A model generated the notes under the pieces. It saw only the letters and a list, made by a program, of their open reading frames with translations, was not told the DNA's origin and did no database searches. From Sphingomonas lutea (GTDB taxonomy: Bacteria > Pseudomonadota > Alphaproteobacteria > Sphingomonadales > Sphingomonadaceae): 64,000 nt of DNA. The stretch covers positions 888,501 to 952,500 of the forward strand of contig NZ_CP060718.1 in NCBI RefSeq assembly GCF_014396785.1, written 5' to 3'. The position numbers and the translations under genes are program-made. Of the stretch, positions 48,137 through 55,701 are shown piece after piece. Positions within the stretch are counted from its first letter, which is position 1, and every line of letters begins with the position of its first letter.

Positions 48137-48675
48137 TGCTCCTGCGCCTGCTCGGGCCCAAGGGCGTTGCCGGCATTGCCGTCGCCCTCTGCCTGTCGCT
48201 GCTCCTCCTGCTGCAAAAGGCCGAGACGCGCCGCTTCCGCGCGCTCAGCGACGCCAACGCGCAGCGCCATCGTGCCGAACAAGCCGCCCATGCCGGCACC
48301 GTCGCCAATTACCGCGCCGCCGCCGCCGCCGCCCGCGCCGCCGACAAGGCCAATGCCGCGCGCATCGCCACCGAGCAGCGCGCCATCAACGAAAGGACGT
48401 CCCATGATTTCGAAGCCCGCCTGGCCGCTGCTCGCGCTCGCGCTGACCGCCTGCGCCGCGAAGGACAAGGTGCAGCCGATCCCCGCGCACGCGGAGATGC
48501 GGCAATGCCCAGCTTACCCGCTACCGCCGCCATCCCTGCTCAAGGCCCCGTCGAAAATCGACTTCCTCACCCCGACGCCCTGATCGCGACCGAACAAGCG
48601 ATCCAGCTCGACGAACTGATCAAATGGGTTCGGGCGCAGCATGCCGTGCGGGTCGACGGCGGGCCTGGGGGATAG
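48133..48675 (+). CDS. i-spanin (Rz-like) candidate
   Basis: A 180-residue protein with one N-terminal membrane helix (residues 11-28, GVAGIAVALCLSLLLLLQ) and a long Ala/Arg/Gln-rich coiled-coil stretch (RALSDANAQRHRAEQAAHAG, later FEARLAAARARADRLRREG). This is the layout of phage inner-membrane spanins that span the periplasm. A separate lipoprotein gene lies entirely inside it in the +1 frame, the classic Rz/Rz1 arrangement. The C-terminal half (QAIQLDELIKWVRAQHAVRV) is shared coding space only in part. ATG 48133 overlaps the holin-like stop (ATGA). Confidence 0.7.
   Translation: MMLLRLLGPKGVAGIAVALCLSLLLLLQKAETRRFRALSDANAQRHRAEQAAHAGTVANYRAAAAAARAADKANAARIATEQRAINERTSHDFEARLAAARARADRLRREGQGAADPRARGDAAMPSLPATAAIPAQGPVENRLPHPDALIATEQAIQLDELIKWVRAQHAVRVDGGPGG
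48404..48583 (+). CDS. o-spanin (Rz1-like) lipoprotein nested in the i-spanin gene
   Basis: A 59-residue lipoprotein read in the +1 frame within the 48133-48675 gene. The signal is MISKPAWPLLALALTAC with the acylated Cys at residue 17; the mature part is short and Pro-rich (PAYPLPPPSLLKAPSK and the end FLTPTP), as in lambda Rz1. AAAGGA lies eight bases upstream of ATG 48404. This fits an outer-membrane spanin that fuses the membranes with its Rz partner at the last step of lysis. The frame choice is supported by the lipobox and ribosome site, not by length. Confidence 0.7.
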   Translation: MISKPAWPLLALALTACAAKDKVQPIPAHAEMRQCPAYPLPPPSLLKAPSKIDFLTPTP

Positions 48676-48689
48676 TGGCAGTCGCCGAA

Positions 48690-48708
48690 GGGGCCCTCTC
48701 GAGGCCCC
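48690..48708. terminator. hairpin after the lysis genes
   Basis: GGGGCC and GGCCCC flank a seven-base loop, 15 bases after the i-spanin stop. There is no T-run, so it is a possible rather than proven terminator separating the lysis genes from hslV. Confidence 0.4.
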
Positions 48709-48767
48709 AAAGCGAAGAGCGCGGCGCGCAGTTGTGGCAGATCCGCCGCACCCGCGCCGACGGTCAT

Positions 48768-48795
48768 CTTGATCGGTGAGGGCTGTACTCCCCAT
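48768..48795 (+). promoter_or_regulatory. heat-shock (RpoH-type) promoter of hslV
   Basis: CTTGAT (48768-48773), 16 bases, then CCCCAT (48790-48795) followed by AT, matching the sigma-32 consensus (CTTGAA, CCCCATNT). The expected transcription start lies at about 48802, almost at the hslV ATG, where no ribosome site is visible; the mRNA may be leaderless. Confidence 0.65.
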
Positions 48796-48804
48796 ATCGT
48801 CTCG

Positions 48805-49350
48805 ATGACCTTGGAGCAGTTTCACGGGACCACGATCCTCGGCGTCAAGAAAGGCGGAAGGACCGTCATTGCCGGCGACGGCCAGGTCAGCCTTGGCAAC
48901 ACAGTCATCAAGCCCAATGCCAAGAAGGTGCGGCGGCTGGGCGAGACGGGCAGCGTCATCGGCGGCTTCGCCGGCGCCACCGCCGATGCCTTCACCCTGT
49001 TCGAACGGCTGGAGCGGAAGCTCGAGCAGTATAACGGCCAGCTGCTGCGCGCCGCGGTCGAGCTAGCCAAGGACTGGCGCACCGACAAATACCTCCGCAA
49101 CCTTGAAGCGATGATGATCGTCGCCGACGCCGAGCAATTGCTCATCCTCACCGGCAACGGCGACGTGCTCGAGCCCGAAGGCGGGGTTGCGGCGATCGGG
49201 TCGGGCGGCAATTACGCGCTCGCCGCGGCGCGCGCGCTGTCGGATTACGAACAGGATCCGGAGGTGCTCGCCCGGCGCGCGATGCAGATCGCGGCGGAGG
49301 TGTGTGTCTTCACCAACGACCGCCTGACGATCGAGACGGTTGGCGAGTGA
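48805..49350 (+). CDS. hslV: ATP-dependent protease HslVU, peptidase subunit
   Basis: Threonine peptidase of 181 residues, proteasome-like core of HslUV. A short propeptide (MTLEQFHG) precedes the likely catalytic Thr in [19 protein letters not shown], and [40 protein letters not shown] and [14 protein letters not shown] are all family signatures. ATG 48805 was chosen over the in-frame TTG 48769, which lies inside the promoter. Its partner hslU starts at 51419, two genes later, all on the same strand with small gaps or overlaps, so they are likely one transcript. Confidence 0.95.
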   Translation: MTLEQFHGTTILGVKKGGRTVIAGDGQVSLGNTVIKPNAKKVRRLGETGSVIGGFAGATADAFTLFERLERKLEQYNGQLLRAAVELAKDWRTDKYLRNLEAMMIVADAEQLLILTGNGDVLEPEGGVAAIGSGGNYALAAARALSDYEQDPEVLARRAMQIAAEVCVFTNDRLTIETVGE

Positions 49351-50526
49351 TGGAAATGATCCGTTCGTGCTGAGCGAAGTCGAAGCGCGCTGGCCCGCCC
49401 GTTCCAAGAGCGCCCTTCGACAAGCTCAGGACGAACGCACTCTGTTGGATCGCAGGGCATTCACGCTGGGCAGCTCCGCCGCGCTGCTCTCGGCCTGCGC
49501 GACCGTGCCGCGCAGCGCGGGTTGCACCCCGCTGCCGCGCGTCCTGGTTGACGAAAGCCGCATCATCCGCCGGGTCGCCGGCCTTCGTCCGTACCGCGCC
49601 GCCGGCTTCGTCGTCCGCCGCGAGGCGCTCGGCGACAAGGCATTGGTGCACAATTACGGCCACGGCGGCGCCGGAATCACGCTCAGCTGGGGCAGCTCGC
49701 GCCTTGCTGCCGACCTTGGGCTGCAAGGTCACAGCGGGCCGGTCGCCGTTCTCGGCAGCGGGGTCATGGGACTCACCACCGCGCGGCTGGTGCAGGAAGC
49801 GGGGTTTCCGGTCCGCATTTACACCGCCGCGCTCCCCGCCAACACGACCTCGGCGGTTGCCGGCGGACAGATTTCGCCCTTCGGCCATTTCCGGGAGGAT
49901 TCGGTCACGCCCGCGTGGATGGCGCAGTTCCAGGCGGCGATGGCCTATAGCTGGAAGCGCTTCCAGACCCTGGTCGGCGATCGCTACGGCATCCGTTGGC
50001 TGCCGACCTACGAAGAATCGCGGAACGCATCGTTCGCCGACGACTGGCTTAATCAGTATCACGCCAACGCCCGCGCGCTGCGCCCCGACGAGCATCCCTT
50101 CCCGGTCGAGAACATCGTCCGCTTCGACACCATGTATGTCGAAACCCCGCGCTTCATGGCCTGGCTGACCGATGAGTTTCTGAAGGCCGGCGGGACGATC
50201 CGCATGCGCAAGTTCGACACACTCGCCGACGTCGCGACGCTGCCCGAACGCCTGGTGTTCAACTGTACCGGCGTCGGCGCAAAGCAGCTGCTCGGCGACG
50301 ATATTCTAACGCCGGTGCGCGGCCAGCTCGCGGTGCTGCAGCCGCAGCATGAGGTGCGCTACGCTTTCGCCGGCGATGCGGGCTACATGTTCCCGCGCGG
50401 CGACGGCATTCTGCTCGGGGGACGTTCGAGCGCGGCGTCGACGACCCGACGCCCCAGCCGGAAGATATCGCGCGGATCGTCGCGTCGCACCGCGAACTGT
50501 TCGCCAGCTTCCGCTGCGCCGCATGA
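49340..50526 (+). CDS. D-amino-acid-oxidase-like flavoprotein (frameshifted; repeat-modified N-terminus)
   Basis: FAD oxidoreductase of the DAO type. Nucleotide loop: [20 protein letters not shown]; later [54 protein letters not shown] and [13 protein letters not shown]. The frame breaks at GGGGG 50417-50421; one more G gives [20 protein letters not shown] and stops at 50524-50526. Residues before [16 protein letters not shown] (a Tat-like or lipoprotein signal) are encoded by a palindromic repeat, so the true start may be TTG 49445 rather than TTG 49340. Substrate is likely a D-amino acid, inferred by family. The stop overlaps the next start (ATGA). Confidence 0.85.
49364..49436. repeat. palindromic repeat at the start of the oxidase gene
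   Basis: TTCGTGCTGAGCGAAGTCGA (49364-49383) and TCGACAAGCTCAGGACGAAC (about 49417-49436) are matching arms, with inner GCGCGC and GCGCCC. It belongs to the same family as 7746-7831 and 9813-9885 and lies between hslV and the oxidase signal sequence. Confidence 0.8.
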
Positions 50527-51422
50527 CCCGCCGCTTCGCCCTCCTTTCCGCATTGTCGAGCGCGGCCCTGTTCGGCTGCTCGCCCGCCGGCCTGCTCAAC
50601 GGCGCAAGCCGGATCGCGGGCGATTCGGCGCGGCTTGCGGCATCGGGCGTGCCCTATGGCGCCGATCCGCGGCTCAAGCTCGACGTCTGGGTGCCCAATG
50701 GCCGGCCAAGCGGGAAGCTGCCCGTGGTCGTCTTCTTCTACGGCGGCGGCTGGGTCGCGGGGGAGCGCGCCGATTACGGCTTCGTCGGCCGGGCATTCGC
50801 CGCGCGTGGCTTCGTCACCATTGTCGCCGATTATCGGCTGGTACCGCACGTTCGCTTCCCGGTGTTCGTCCAGGATGCGGCGCAGGCCGTCCGCTGGACC
50901 CGCGACCATGTCGCCCAATATGGCGGCGACCCGGGGCGGATCCATCTCTCAGGCCATTCGGCCGGCGCCTATTTGGGCGCGATGCTCGCCCTTGATCGCC
51001 GCTATCTGCGCGGCGCCGGGGTCGATCCGGCGATCATCCGCTCGGCGGCGTTGCTGTCCGGCCCGTACGATTTCTACCCCTTCACCGAACAGCGTGGGCG
51101 CGACGCACTCGGCGCCTGGCCGCGCCCGGCCGAGACGCAGCCGATCACTTTTGTCCGCGGCGATGCGCCGCCGATCCTGCTGATGCACGGCACCGCCGAC
51201 ACCGTCGTCCAGCCGCGCAATTCGCAGCGGCTCGCCGCCGCGCTCAAGGCGTCGGGCGCCACGGCAGTGCTGCGGATGTACCCGGGCAAAAGCCACATCG
51301 ACACGATCAAGTCGCTGTCGCCCTTGTTCCGTGGCACGACCAGTGCGCTTGCCGACAGCGTCGCCTTCTTTCGCACGCACGACGCCGCCGGGTTGAAGGC
51401 CGCGCCCGCGCGTCCAACATGA
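50523..51422 (+). CDS. alpha/beta-hydrolase lipoprotein, carboxylesterase-like
   Basis: A 299-residue esterase-like protein with a lipobox in [19 protein letters not shown] (Cys19). Oxyanion segment [18 protein letters not shown], nucleophile Ser in [19 protein letters not shown], Asp in [17 protein letters not shown] and His in [14 protein letters not shown] make a complete triad. The subfamily is that of kynurenine-formamidase/HSL-like enzymes. It starts inside the oxidase stop (ATGA) and its stop overlaps hslU (ATGA), so translation of hslU may depend on it. Substrate unknown. Confidence 0.87.
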   Translation: MTRRFALLSALSSAALFGCSPAGLLNGASRIAGDSARLAASGVPYGADPRLKLDVWVPNGRPSGKLPVVVFFYGGGWVAGERADYGFVGRAFAARGFVTIVADYRLVPHVRFPVFVQDAAQAVRWTRDHVAQYGGDPGRIHLSGHSAGAYLGAMLALDRRYLRGAGVDPAIIRSAALLSGPYDFYPFTEQRGRDALGAWPRPAETQPITFVRGDAPPILLMHGTADTVVQPRNSQRLAAALKASGATAVLRMYPGKSHIDTIKSLSPLFRGTTSALADSVAFFRTHDAAGLKAAPARPT

Positions 51423-52768
51423 CTGCCGACATGAACTATCATTCCCCCATTCCGCAGGGCGGTGACGACGTGCTCAAGGACAAGCTCACGCCCAAGGCGA
51501 TCGTCGCCGCATTGGACGAACACATCATCGGCCAGGACGATGCCAAGAAGGCGGTCGCGGTCGCGCTGCGCAATCGCTGGCGCCGCCAGCAGCTCGGCCC
51601 CGAATTGCGCGACGAGGTCACGCCCAAGAACATCCTGATGATCGGCCCCACGGGGTGCGGCAAGACCGAGATCAGCCGGCGCCTGGCGAAGCTCGCCGAC
51701 GCGCCGTTCGTGAAGGTCGAAGCGACCAAGTTCACCGAGGTCGGCTATGTCGGCCGCGACGTCGAGCAGATCGCCCGCGACCTGGTCGAGGAAGCCGTGC
51801 GGCTCGAGCGCGAGCGGCGCCGCAACAAGGTCCGCGCCGCGGCGGAGGAGGCCGCGATGGAACGGCTGCTCGACGCGCTGACCGGCAAGGGATCGAGCGA
51901 GGCGACGCGGGCCACCTTCAAGCAGCGCTTCACCGAAGGCAGCCTCGACAGCGCCGAGGTCGAGATCGAGGTCGACGACGCGCCCGCCATGCCGTTCGAG
52001 CTTCCGGGCATGGGCGCGCAGGTGTTCGACTTGAAGTCGATGATTGGCAAGCTCGGCGGGCAGCAGCCCAAGGCGCGGCGCAAGCTCAAGGTGCCCGACG
52101 CCTTTGCCCGGCTGACCGATGAGGAAGCCGACAAGCGCCTTGACCCCGACGACGTTAATCGCGCCGCGCTTGCGGATGCGGAGGCCAACGGCATTGTCTT
52201 CCTGGACGAGATCGACAAGATCGCGGTCAGCGACGTGCGCGGCGGATCGGTCAGCCGCGAAGGCGTCCAGCGCGACCTGTTGCCGCTAATCGAGGGGACG
52301 ACGGTTGCGACCAAATACGGCCCGCTCAAGACCGACCACATCTTGTTCATCGCCTCGGGCGCGTTCCACATCGCCAAGCCCGCCGACCTGCTCCCCGAAT
52401 TGCAGGGCCGACTGCCGATCCGCGTTGAATTGAAGGCGCTGACACAGGAGGATTTCGTGCGCATCCTGTCGGCCACCCGCGCCAGCCTGACCGAACAATA
52501 TCAGGCCCTGCTCGGCACCGAGGGCGTGACGATCGAGTTCGCCGAGGACGGCATCGCCGCGCTCGCCCGCATTGCCGCCGAGGTCAACGAGAGCGTCGAG
52601 AATATCGGCGCGCGGCGGCTTCAGACAGTGATGGAAAAGCTTCTCGAGGACGTCAGCTTCGAAGCCGAGGACCGGCGCGGCGAAACGTTGCTGGTCGACG
52701 CTGCCTTCGTCGACGCGCAGCTTAGCAGCATCGCCCGCAACGCCGATTTGAGCAGGTATGTCTTGTAA
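51419..52768 (+). CDS. hslU: ATP-dependent protease HslVU, ATPase subunit
   Basis: AAA+ unfoldase of 449 residues that feeds Hsl[21 protein letters not shown] at the start, Walker A in [20 protein letters not shown], the pore motif in [20 protein letters not shown], the I domain (about residues 110-240), Walker B in [20 protein letters not shown], and the sensor region [16 protein letters not shown]. The C-terminus ([14 protein letters not shown]) inserts into HslV in known structures. ATG 51419 overlaps the hydrolase stop. A GC hairpin follows the stop at 52772-52795. Confidence 0.96.
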   Translation: MTADMNYHSPIPQGGDDVLKDKLTPKAIVAALDEHIIGQDDAKKAVAVALRNRWRRQQLGPELRDEVTPKNILMIGPTGCGKTEISRRLAKLADAPFVKVEATKFTEVGYVGRDVEQIARDLVEEAVRLERERRRNKVRAAAEEAAMERLLDALTGKGSSEATRATFKQRFTEGSLDSAEVEIEVDDAPAMPFELPGMGAQVFDLKSMIGKLGGQQPKARRKLKVPDAFARLTDEEADKRLDPDDVNRAALADAEANGIVFLDEIDKIAVSDVRGGSVSREGVQRDLLPLIEGTTVATKYGPLKTDHILFIASGAFHIAKPADLLPELQGRLPIRVELKALTQEDFVRILSATRASLTEQYQALLGTEGVTIEFAEDGIAALARIAAEVNESVENIGARRLQTVMEKLLEDVSFEAEDRRGETLLVDAAFVDAQLSSIARNADLSRYVL

Positions 52769-52771
52769 CAT

Positions 52772-52795
52772 CCTCCCCGCGGGTTCGCGGGGAGG
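52772..52795. terminator. strong GC hairpin after hslU
   Basis: CCTCCCCGCG and CGCGGGGAGG are perfect ten-base arms around GGTT, three bases after the hslU stop. It is the first part of a longer compound repeat. No T-run; it may stop transcription or mark the 3' end. Confidence 0.55.
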
Positions 52796-52915
52796 TGGCA
52801 ATCCGAAGGATTGACGGAGGGGTTCTATCCCATGTTGCGGGCAAGAACCCCTCCACCATCCTCGCTCGCGCGAGGATGGTCCCCCTCCCCGGCAACTGCC
52901 GGGGCGGATGGCTTA
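52772..52915. repeat. compound hairpin repeat
   Basis: Four stacked inverted repeats: CCTCCCCGCG/CGCGGGGAGG; GAGGGGTTC/GAACCCCTC (about 52817-52857); ACCATCCTCG/CGAGGATGGT; and CCCCGGCA/TGCCGGGG near 52886-52905. This style of mosaic is common between sphingomonad genes. The right part (52825 onward) is translated as the C-terminal end of the DUF2459 gene. Confidence 0.75.
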
Positions 52916-53583
52916 CGATACCGCCACGTCAGTCCCTGGACGAACGGCGGCCACAGGCTGGTCTTTACCCCCGCCAGCCGAAGCTTGCCCGCGGCCCAGC
53001 TGTTGCATGTTCGAATCGCATTCGCCTTGCCCGTCGCGCGATAGAAGGCGTCGTTGGGGCCATAGCCCGGATGGTCGATGCGCCGCGGCGGGCCGCCGAA
53101 GTCGCTTCGGATCGCGGCCCACAGCCGGCGATATTCCTCGGGCCGCAAGGTGATCGCCCGCATCCCCGAATGCGGTTCCGGCAGATATTCGACGTGCATC
53201 ACTTGCCTGCCGCCGGTCAGCGCCGACCAGATGGTTCGCGGCGTGATGTCCCACCAGGTCGGGGTGTTGAGATAGACGCGTTCTTCCCCCGCCCCGAACG
53301 CGACCCAGCGGGCGTCGGGCGGCGGCGCGGCGAAGTCGCGCTTGGGCACCAGCGGCGCCCAGTCGAGCCCGTTGGCCCGCACCGGCATGACGATGTCGGC
53401 ATGGACGCCGTTGCTGGCGAGATAGACGGTGACGCCCTCGTCGGGCTCGACCCAGCCGCGATTGACCGGGACCAGCGACCCGATCAGCGCGGCGAGCAAA
53501 TAGAGCAGGGGCACTGCGAGCAGCGCCGCCGCGAACCTTTTGCCTGCCTTGCCGACTTTCCCCCTGCGCCGTCGCCGTGCCAA
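52825..53583 (-). CDS. DUF2459 (TIGR02117-like) protein with a repeat-encoded C-terminus
   Basis: A 252-residue protein with one N-terminal membrane segment (FAAALLAVPLLYLLAALIGS) after a very basic start (MARRRRRGKVGKAGKR). The core has VTVYLASNGVHADIVMPVRA, WVAFGAGEERVYLNTPTWWD and TCNSWAAGKLRLAGVKTSLW, marking the DUF2459/TIGR02117 family; a conserved Cys (TCNSW) suggests a cysteine-hydrolase fold. After GLTWRYR the last about 29 residues (KPSAPAVAGEGDHPRASEDG and following) come from the compound repeat and are not family sequence. Function unknown. Confidence 0.75.
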   Translation of the reverse strand: MARRRRRGKVGKAGKRFAAALLAVPLLYLLAALIGSLVPVNRGWVEPDEGVTVYLASNGVHADIVMPVRANGLDWAPLVPKRDFAAPPPDARWVAFGAGEERVYLNTPTWWDITPRTIWSALTGGRQVMHVEYLPEPHSGMRAITLRPEEYRRLWAAIRSDFGGPPRRIDHPGYGPNDAFYRATGKANAIRTCNSWAAGKLRLAGVKTSLWPPFVQGLTWRYRKPSAPAVAGEGDHPRASEDGGGVLARNMG

Positions 53584-53635
53584 CCGCGTGTCCCTTGCCT
53601 TGCTGATGAGGGCTGCCTAGATGCGCCAGCCTAGT

Positions 53636-53712
53636 CGGGGCGTAGCGCAGCCTGGTAGCGCATCACACTGGGGGTGTGGAGGTCGCTGGTTCGAATCCAG
53701 TCGCCCCGACCA
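53636..53712 (+). tRNA. tRNA-Pro (anticodon GGG)
   Basis: CGGGGCGTAGCGCAGCCTGG at the 5' end pairs with CGCCCCG at the 3' end, followed by A and an encoded CCA (ends 53712). The anticodon arm TCACA-CTGGGGG-TGTGG puts GGG in the loop; the T arm is GCTGGTTCGAATCCAGT. It lies 30 bases upstream of yajC on the same strand. Confidence 0.95.
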
Positions 53713-53742
53713 TCGAATTTCAACGAAAGTCACAATTCGCGA

Positions 53743-54087
53743 ATGTTGGACCAACCCATTTTGCTGATGGCGCAAGCGGCACCGGCCGGAGAACCGAGCG
53801 GAACTTCGCAGATCCTTGTCGGGATCATGCCGTGGCTTCTGATTTTCGTCATTTTCTATTTCCTCATGATCCGTCCGCAGCAGCGCCGGGTGAAGCAGCA
53901 CCAGGCGGCGATTGCGGCGGTGAAGAAGGGCGACCAGGTGATCACCGGCGGCGGCATTCGCGGCAAGGTGGTCAAGGTCAGTGATGACGAGGCCGAGGTC
54001 GAGATTGCCAAGGATGTCCGCATCCGCGTCATCAAGTCGACCATCAGCCACGTGCTCGACCCCGCGACCAAGCCGGCCAACGACTAA
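53743..54087 (+). CDS. yajC: preprotein translocase accessory subunit YajC
   Basis: A 114-residue inner-membrane protein. One helix (ILVGIMPWLLIFVIFYFLMI, about residues 22-41) is followed by the signature RPQQRRVKQHQAAIAAVKKG, then DQVITGGGIRGKVVKVSDDE and a beta end. It binds SecDF near the SecYEG channel. ATG 53743 is used; ATG 53767 (MAQAAPAGE) is a possible alternative. Neither has a ribosome site, so a start close to a processed 5' end is possible, since the tRNA-Pro ends only 30 bases upstream. secD starts 12 bases after the stop. Confidence 0.92.
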   Translation: MLDQPILLMAQAAPAGEPSGTSQILVGIMPWLLIFVIFYFLMIRPQQRRVKQHQAAIAAVKKGDQVITGGGIRGKVVKVSDDEAEVEIAKDVRIRVIKSTISHVLDPATKPAND

Positions 54088-54099
54088 GGTTCGACGAGG

Positions 54100-55692
54100 G
54101 TGCTCGATTTCCCGCGCTGGAAGATATTCCTGATCACGTTGGTCGTCGCGGCCGGCGTGTTCTTTTCGATTCCCAGCCTGATCGCCGGCACGTCGCTGGC
54201 CGACAAATGGCCCTCATGGTTGCCGGGCGACAAGATCAATCTCGGCCTCGACCTTGCCGGCGGCAGCCACTTGCTGCTGGAGGCCGATTCCGTCGACGCC
54301 GCGAAGCAGCGCCTCCAGGCGATGGAAGATACGGTCACGACGGAGATGCGCCGCTCACCGCGCGTTGAGATCGGTGACATTTCGACGACCGGCGGCCGCG
54401 TTTCGTTCATGGTCCGCGATCCGCGCCAGGTCGACACGGCGGTCGAGCGGCTGCGCGCGGTCACTCAGCCGGTGGGCATGACGGGAAGCCGCGACTGGGA
54501 TGTCCAGGTGATGGATTCGACCCGCGTCGTGATGACTCCGACCGCGAGCGGCAATCAGCGCGCACTCAAGGATGCGATGACCGTCGCCCGTGACGTCGTC
54601 CGCCGCCGCATCGACCCGCAGGGCACCAAGGAAATCACCGTCATCAACCAGGGTGAACAGCGAATCCTGGTCCAGGTGCCGGGCGTCGAAGATCCCGAGG
54701 CGCTGAAGACGCTGATCGGGCAGACGGCGCGGCTGGAATTCAAGCTGGTCGACACGACGGCCGATCCCAATCTCGTCCTTCAGGGCCGGGCCCCGGCGGG
54801 TAGCCAGGTGCTGCCGATGGCCGATGGGACGGGCGCGGTCGCGGTCAAGCGGCGCGTCATGGTCTCGGGCGATCAGTTGGTCGATGCCAAGCAATCGTTC
54901 GACCAGAATGGACAGCCGGTGGTGTCGATCACCTTCAATTCCGCGGGTGCGCGCCGCTTCGGGCGGGCAACGCAGGAAAACGTCAACAAGCCCTTCGCCA
55001 TCATCCTCGACGACAAGGTTCTATCGGCGCCGAATATCAACGAGCCGATCCTTGGCGGTCAGGCGCAGATCAGCGGCAATTTCACCGTCGAAAGCGCCAA
55101 TGCGCTCGCCATCTCGCTCGCCTCGGGCAAATTGCCGGTGAAGTTGAACGTGATCGAAGAGCGCACGGTCGGCCCCGACCTCGGCAAGGATTCGATCGAA
55201 AAGGGCGCCATCGCAAGCATCGTCGCGACGCTCGGCGTGATCGCCTTCATGCTCATCACCTACGGCCGCTTTGGGGTGTATGCGACGCTTGCGCTGATCG
55301 CGAACGCCTTCCTGATCCTGGCGATCATGGCCTTTTTCGGCGCATCGCTGACGCTGCCCGGAATCGCCGGCTTCGTCCTCACCATCGGCGCGGCGGTCGA
55401 CGCCAACGTGCTGATCAATGAGCGCATCCGCGAGGAACAGCGGCGCGGCCGGCGAATCCTCGATGCGATCGAAACGGGGTACAAGGAAGCTTCGACGGCG
55501 ATCTTCGACGCCAACATCACCAACGTCATCGCCGCCGGGCTGATGTGGTATTTCGGGTCCGGCCCTATTCGCGGCTTCGCCGTGGTGCTGATGATCGGCA
55601 TCGTCACTTCGGTGTTCACCGCGGTCAATTTCACCCGGATGCTCGTAGCCCTATGGGTCAAGAGCAAGCGTCCGCGCGTGCTGCACATTTAG
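54100..55692 (+). CDS. secD: protein translocase subunit SecD
   Basis: Proton-driven export subunit of 530 residues that pulls proteins across the inner membrane. An N-terminal helix (FLITLVVAAGVFFSIPSLIA) is followed by a large periplasmic part with INLGLDLAGGSHLLLEADSV and the P1 region (QRLQAMEDTVTTEMRRSPRV), then five more helices including the conserved LTIGAAVDANVLINERIREE. GTG at 54100 is the start; a GACGAG just before it is a weak ribosome site. It is followed by secF after nine bases. Confidence 0.95.
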   Translation: MLDFPRWKIFLITLVVAAGVFFSIPSLIAGTSLADKWPSWLPGDKINLGLDLAGGSHLLLEADSVDAAKQRLQAMEDTVTTEMRRSPRVEIGDISTTGGRVSFMVRDPRQVDTAVERLRAVTQPVGMTGSRDWDVQVMDSTRVVMTPTASGNQRALKDAMTVARDVVRRRIDPQGTKEITVINQGEQRILVQVPGVEDPEALKTLIGQTARLEFKLVDTTADPNLVLQGRAPAGSQVLPMADGTGAVAVKRRVMVSGDQLVDAKQSFDQNGQPVVSITFNSAGARRFGRATQENVNKPFAIILDDKVLSAPNINEPILGGQAQISGNFTVESANALAISLASGKLPVKLNVIEERTVGPDLGKDSIEKGAIASIVATLGVIAFMLITYGRFGVYATLALIANAFLILAIMAFFGASLTLPGIAGFVLTIGAAVDANVLINERIREEQRRGRRILDAIETGYKEASTAIFDANITNVIAAGLMWYFGSGPIRGFAVVLMIGIVTSVFTAVNFTRMLVALWVKSKRPRVLHI

Positions 55693-55701
55693 GGCCCCAT
55701 C

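Noticed and set aside
47094..48804. A complete prophage
   Set aside because: Only lysis genes are present; there is no integrase, attachment-site pair, structural or packaging gene in the window.
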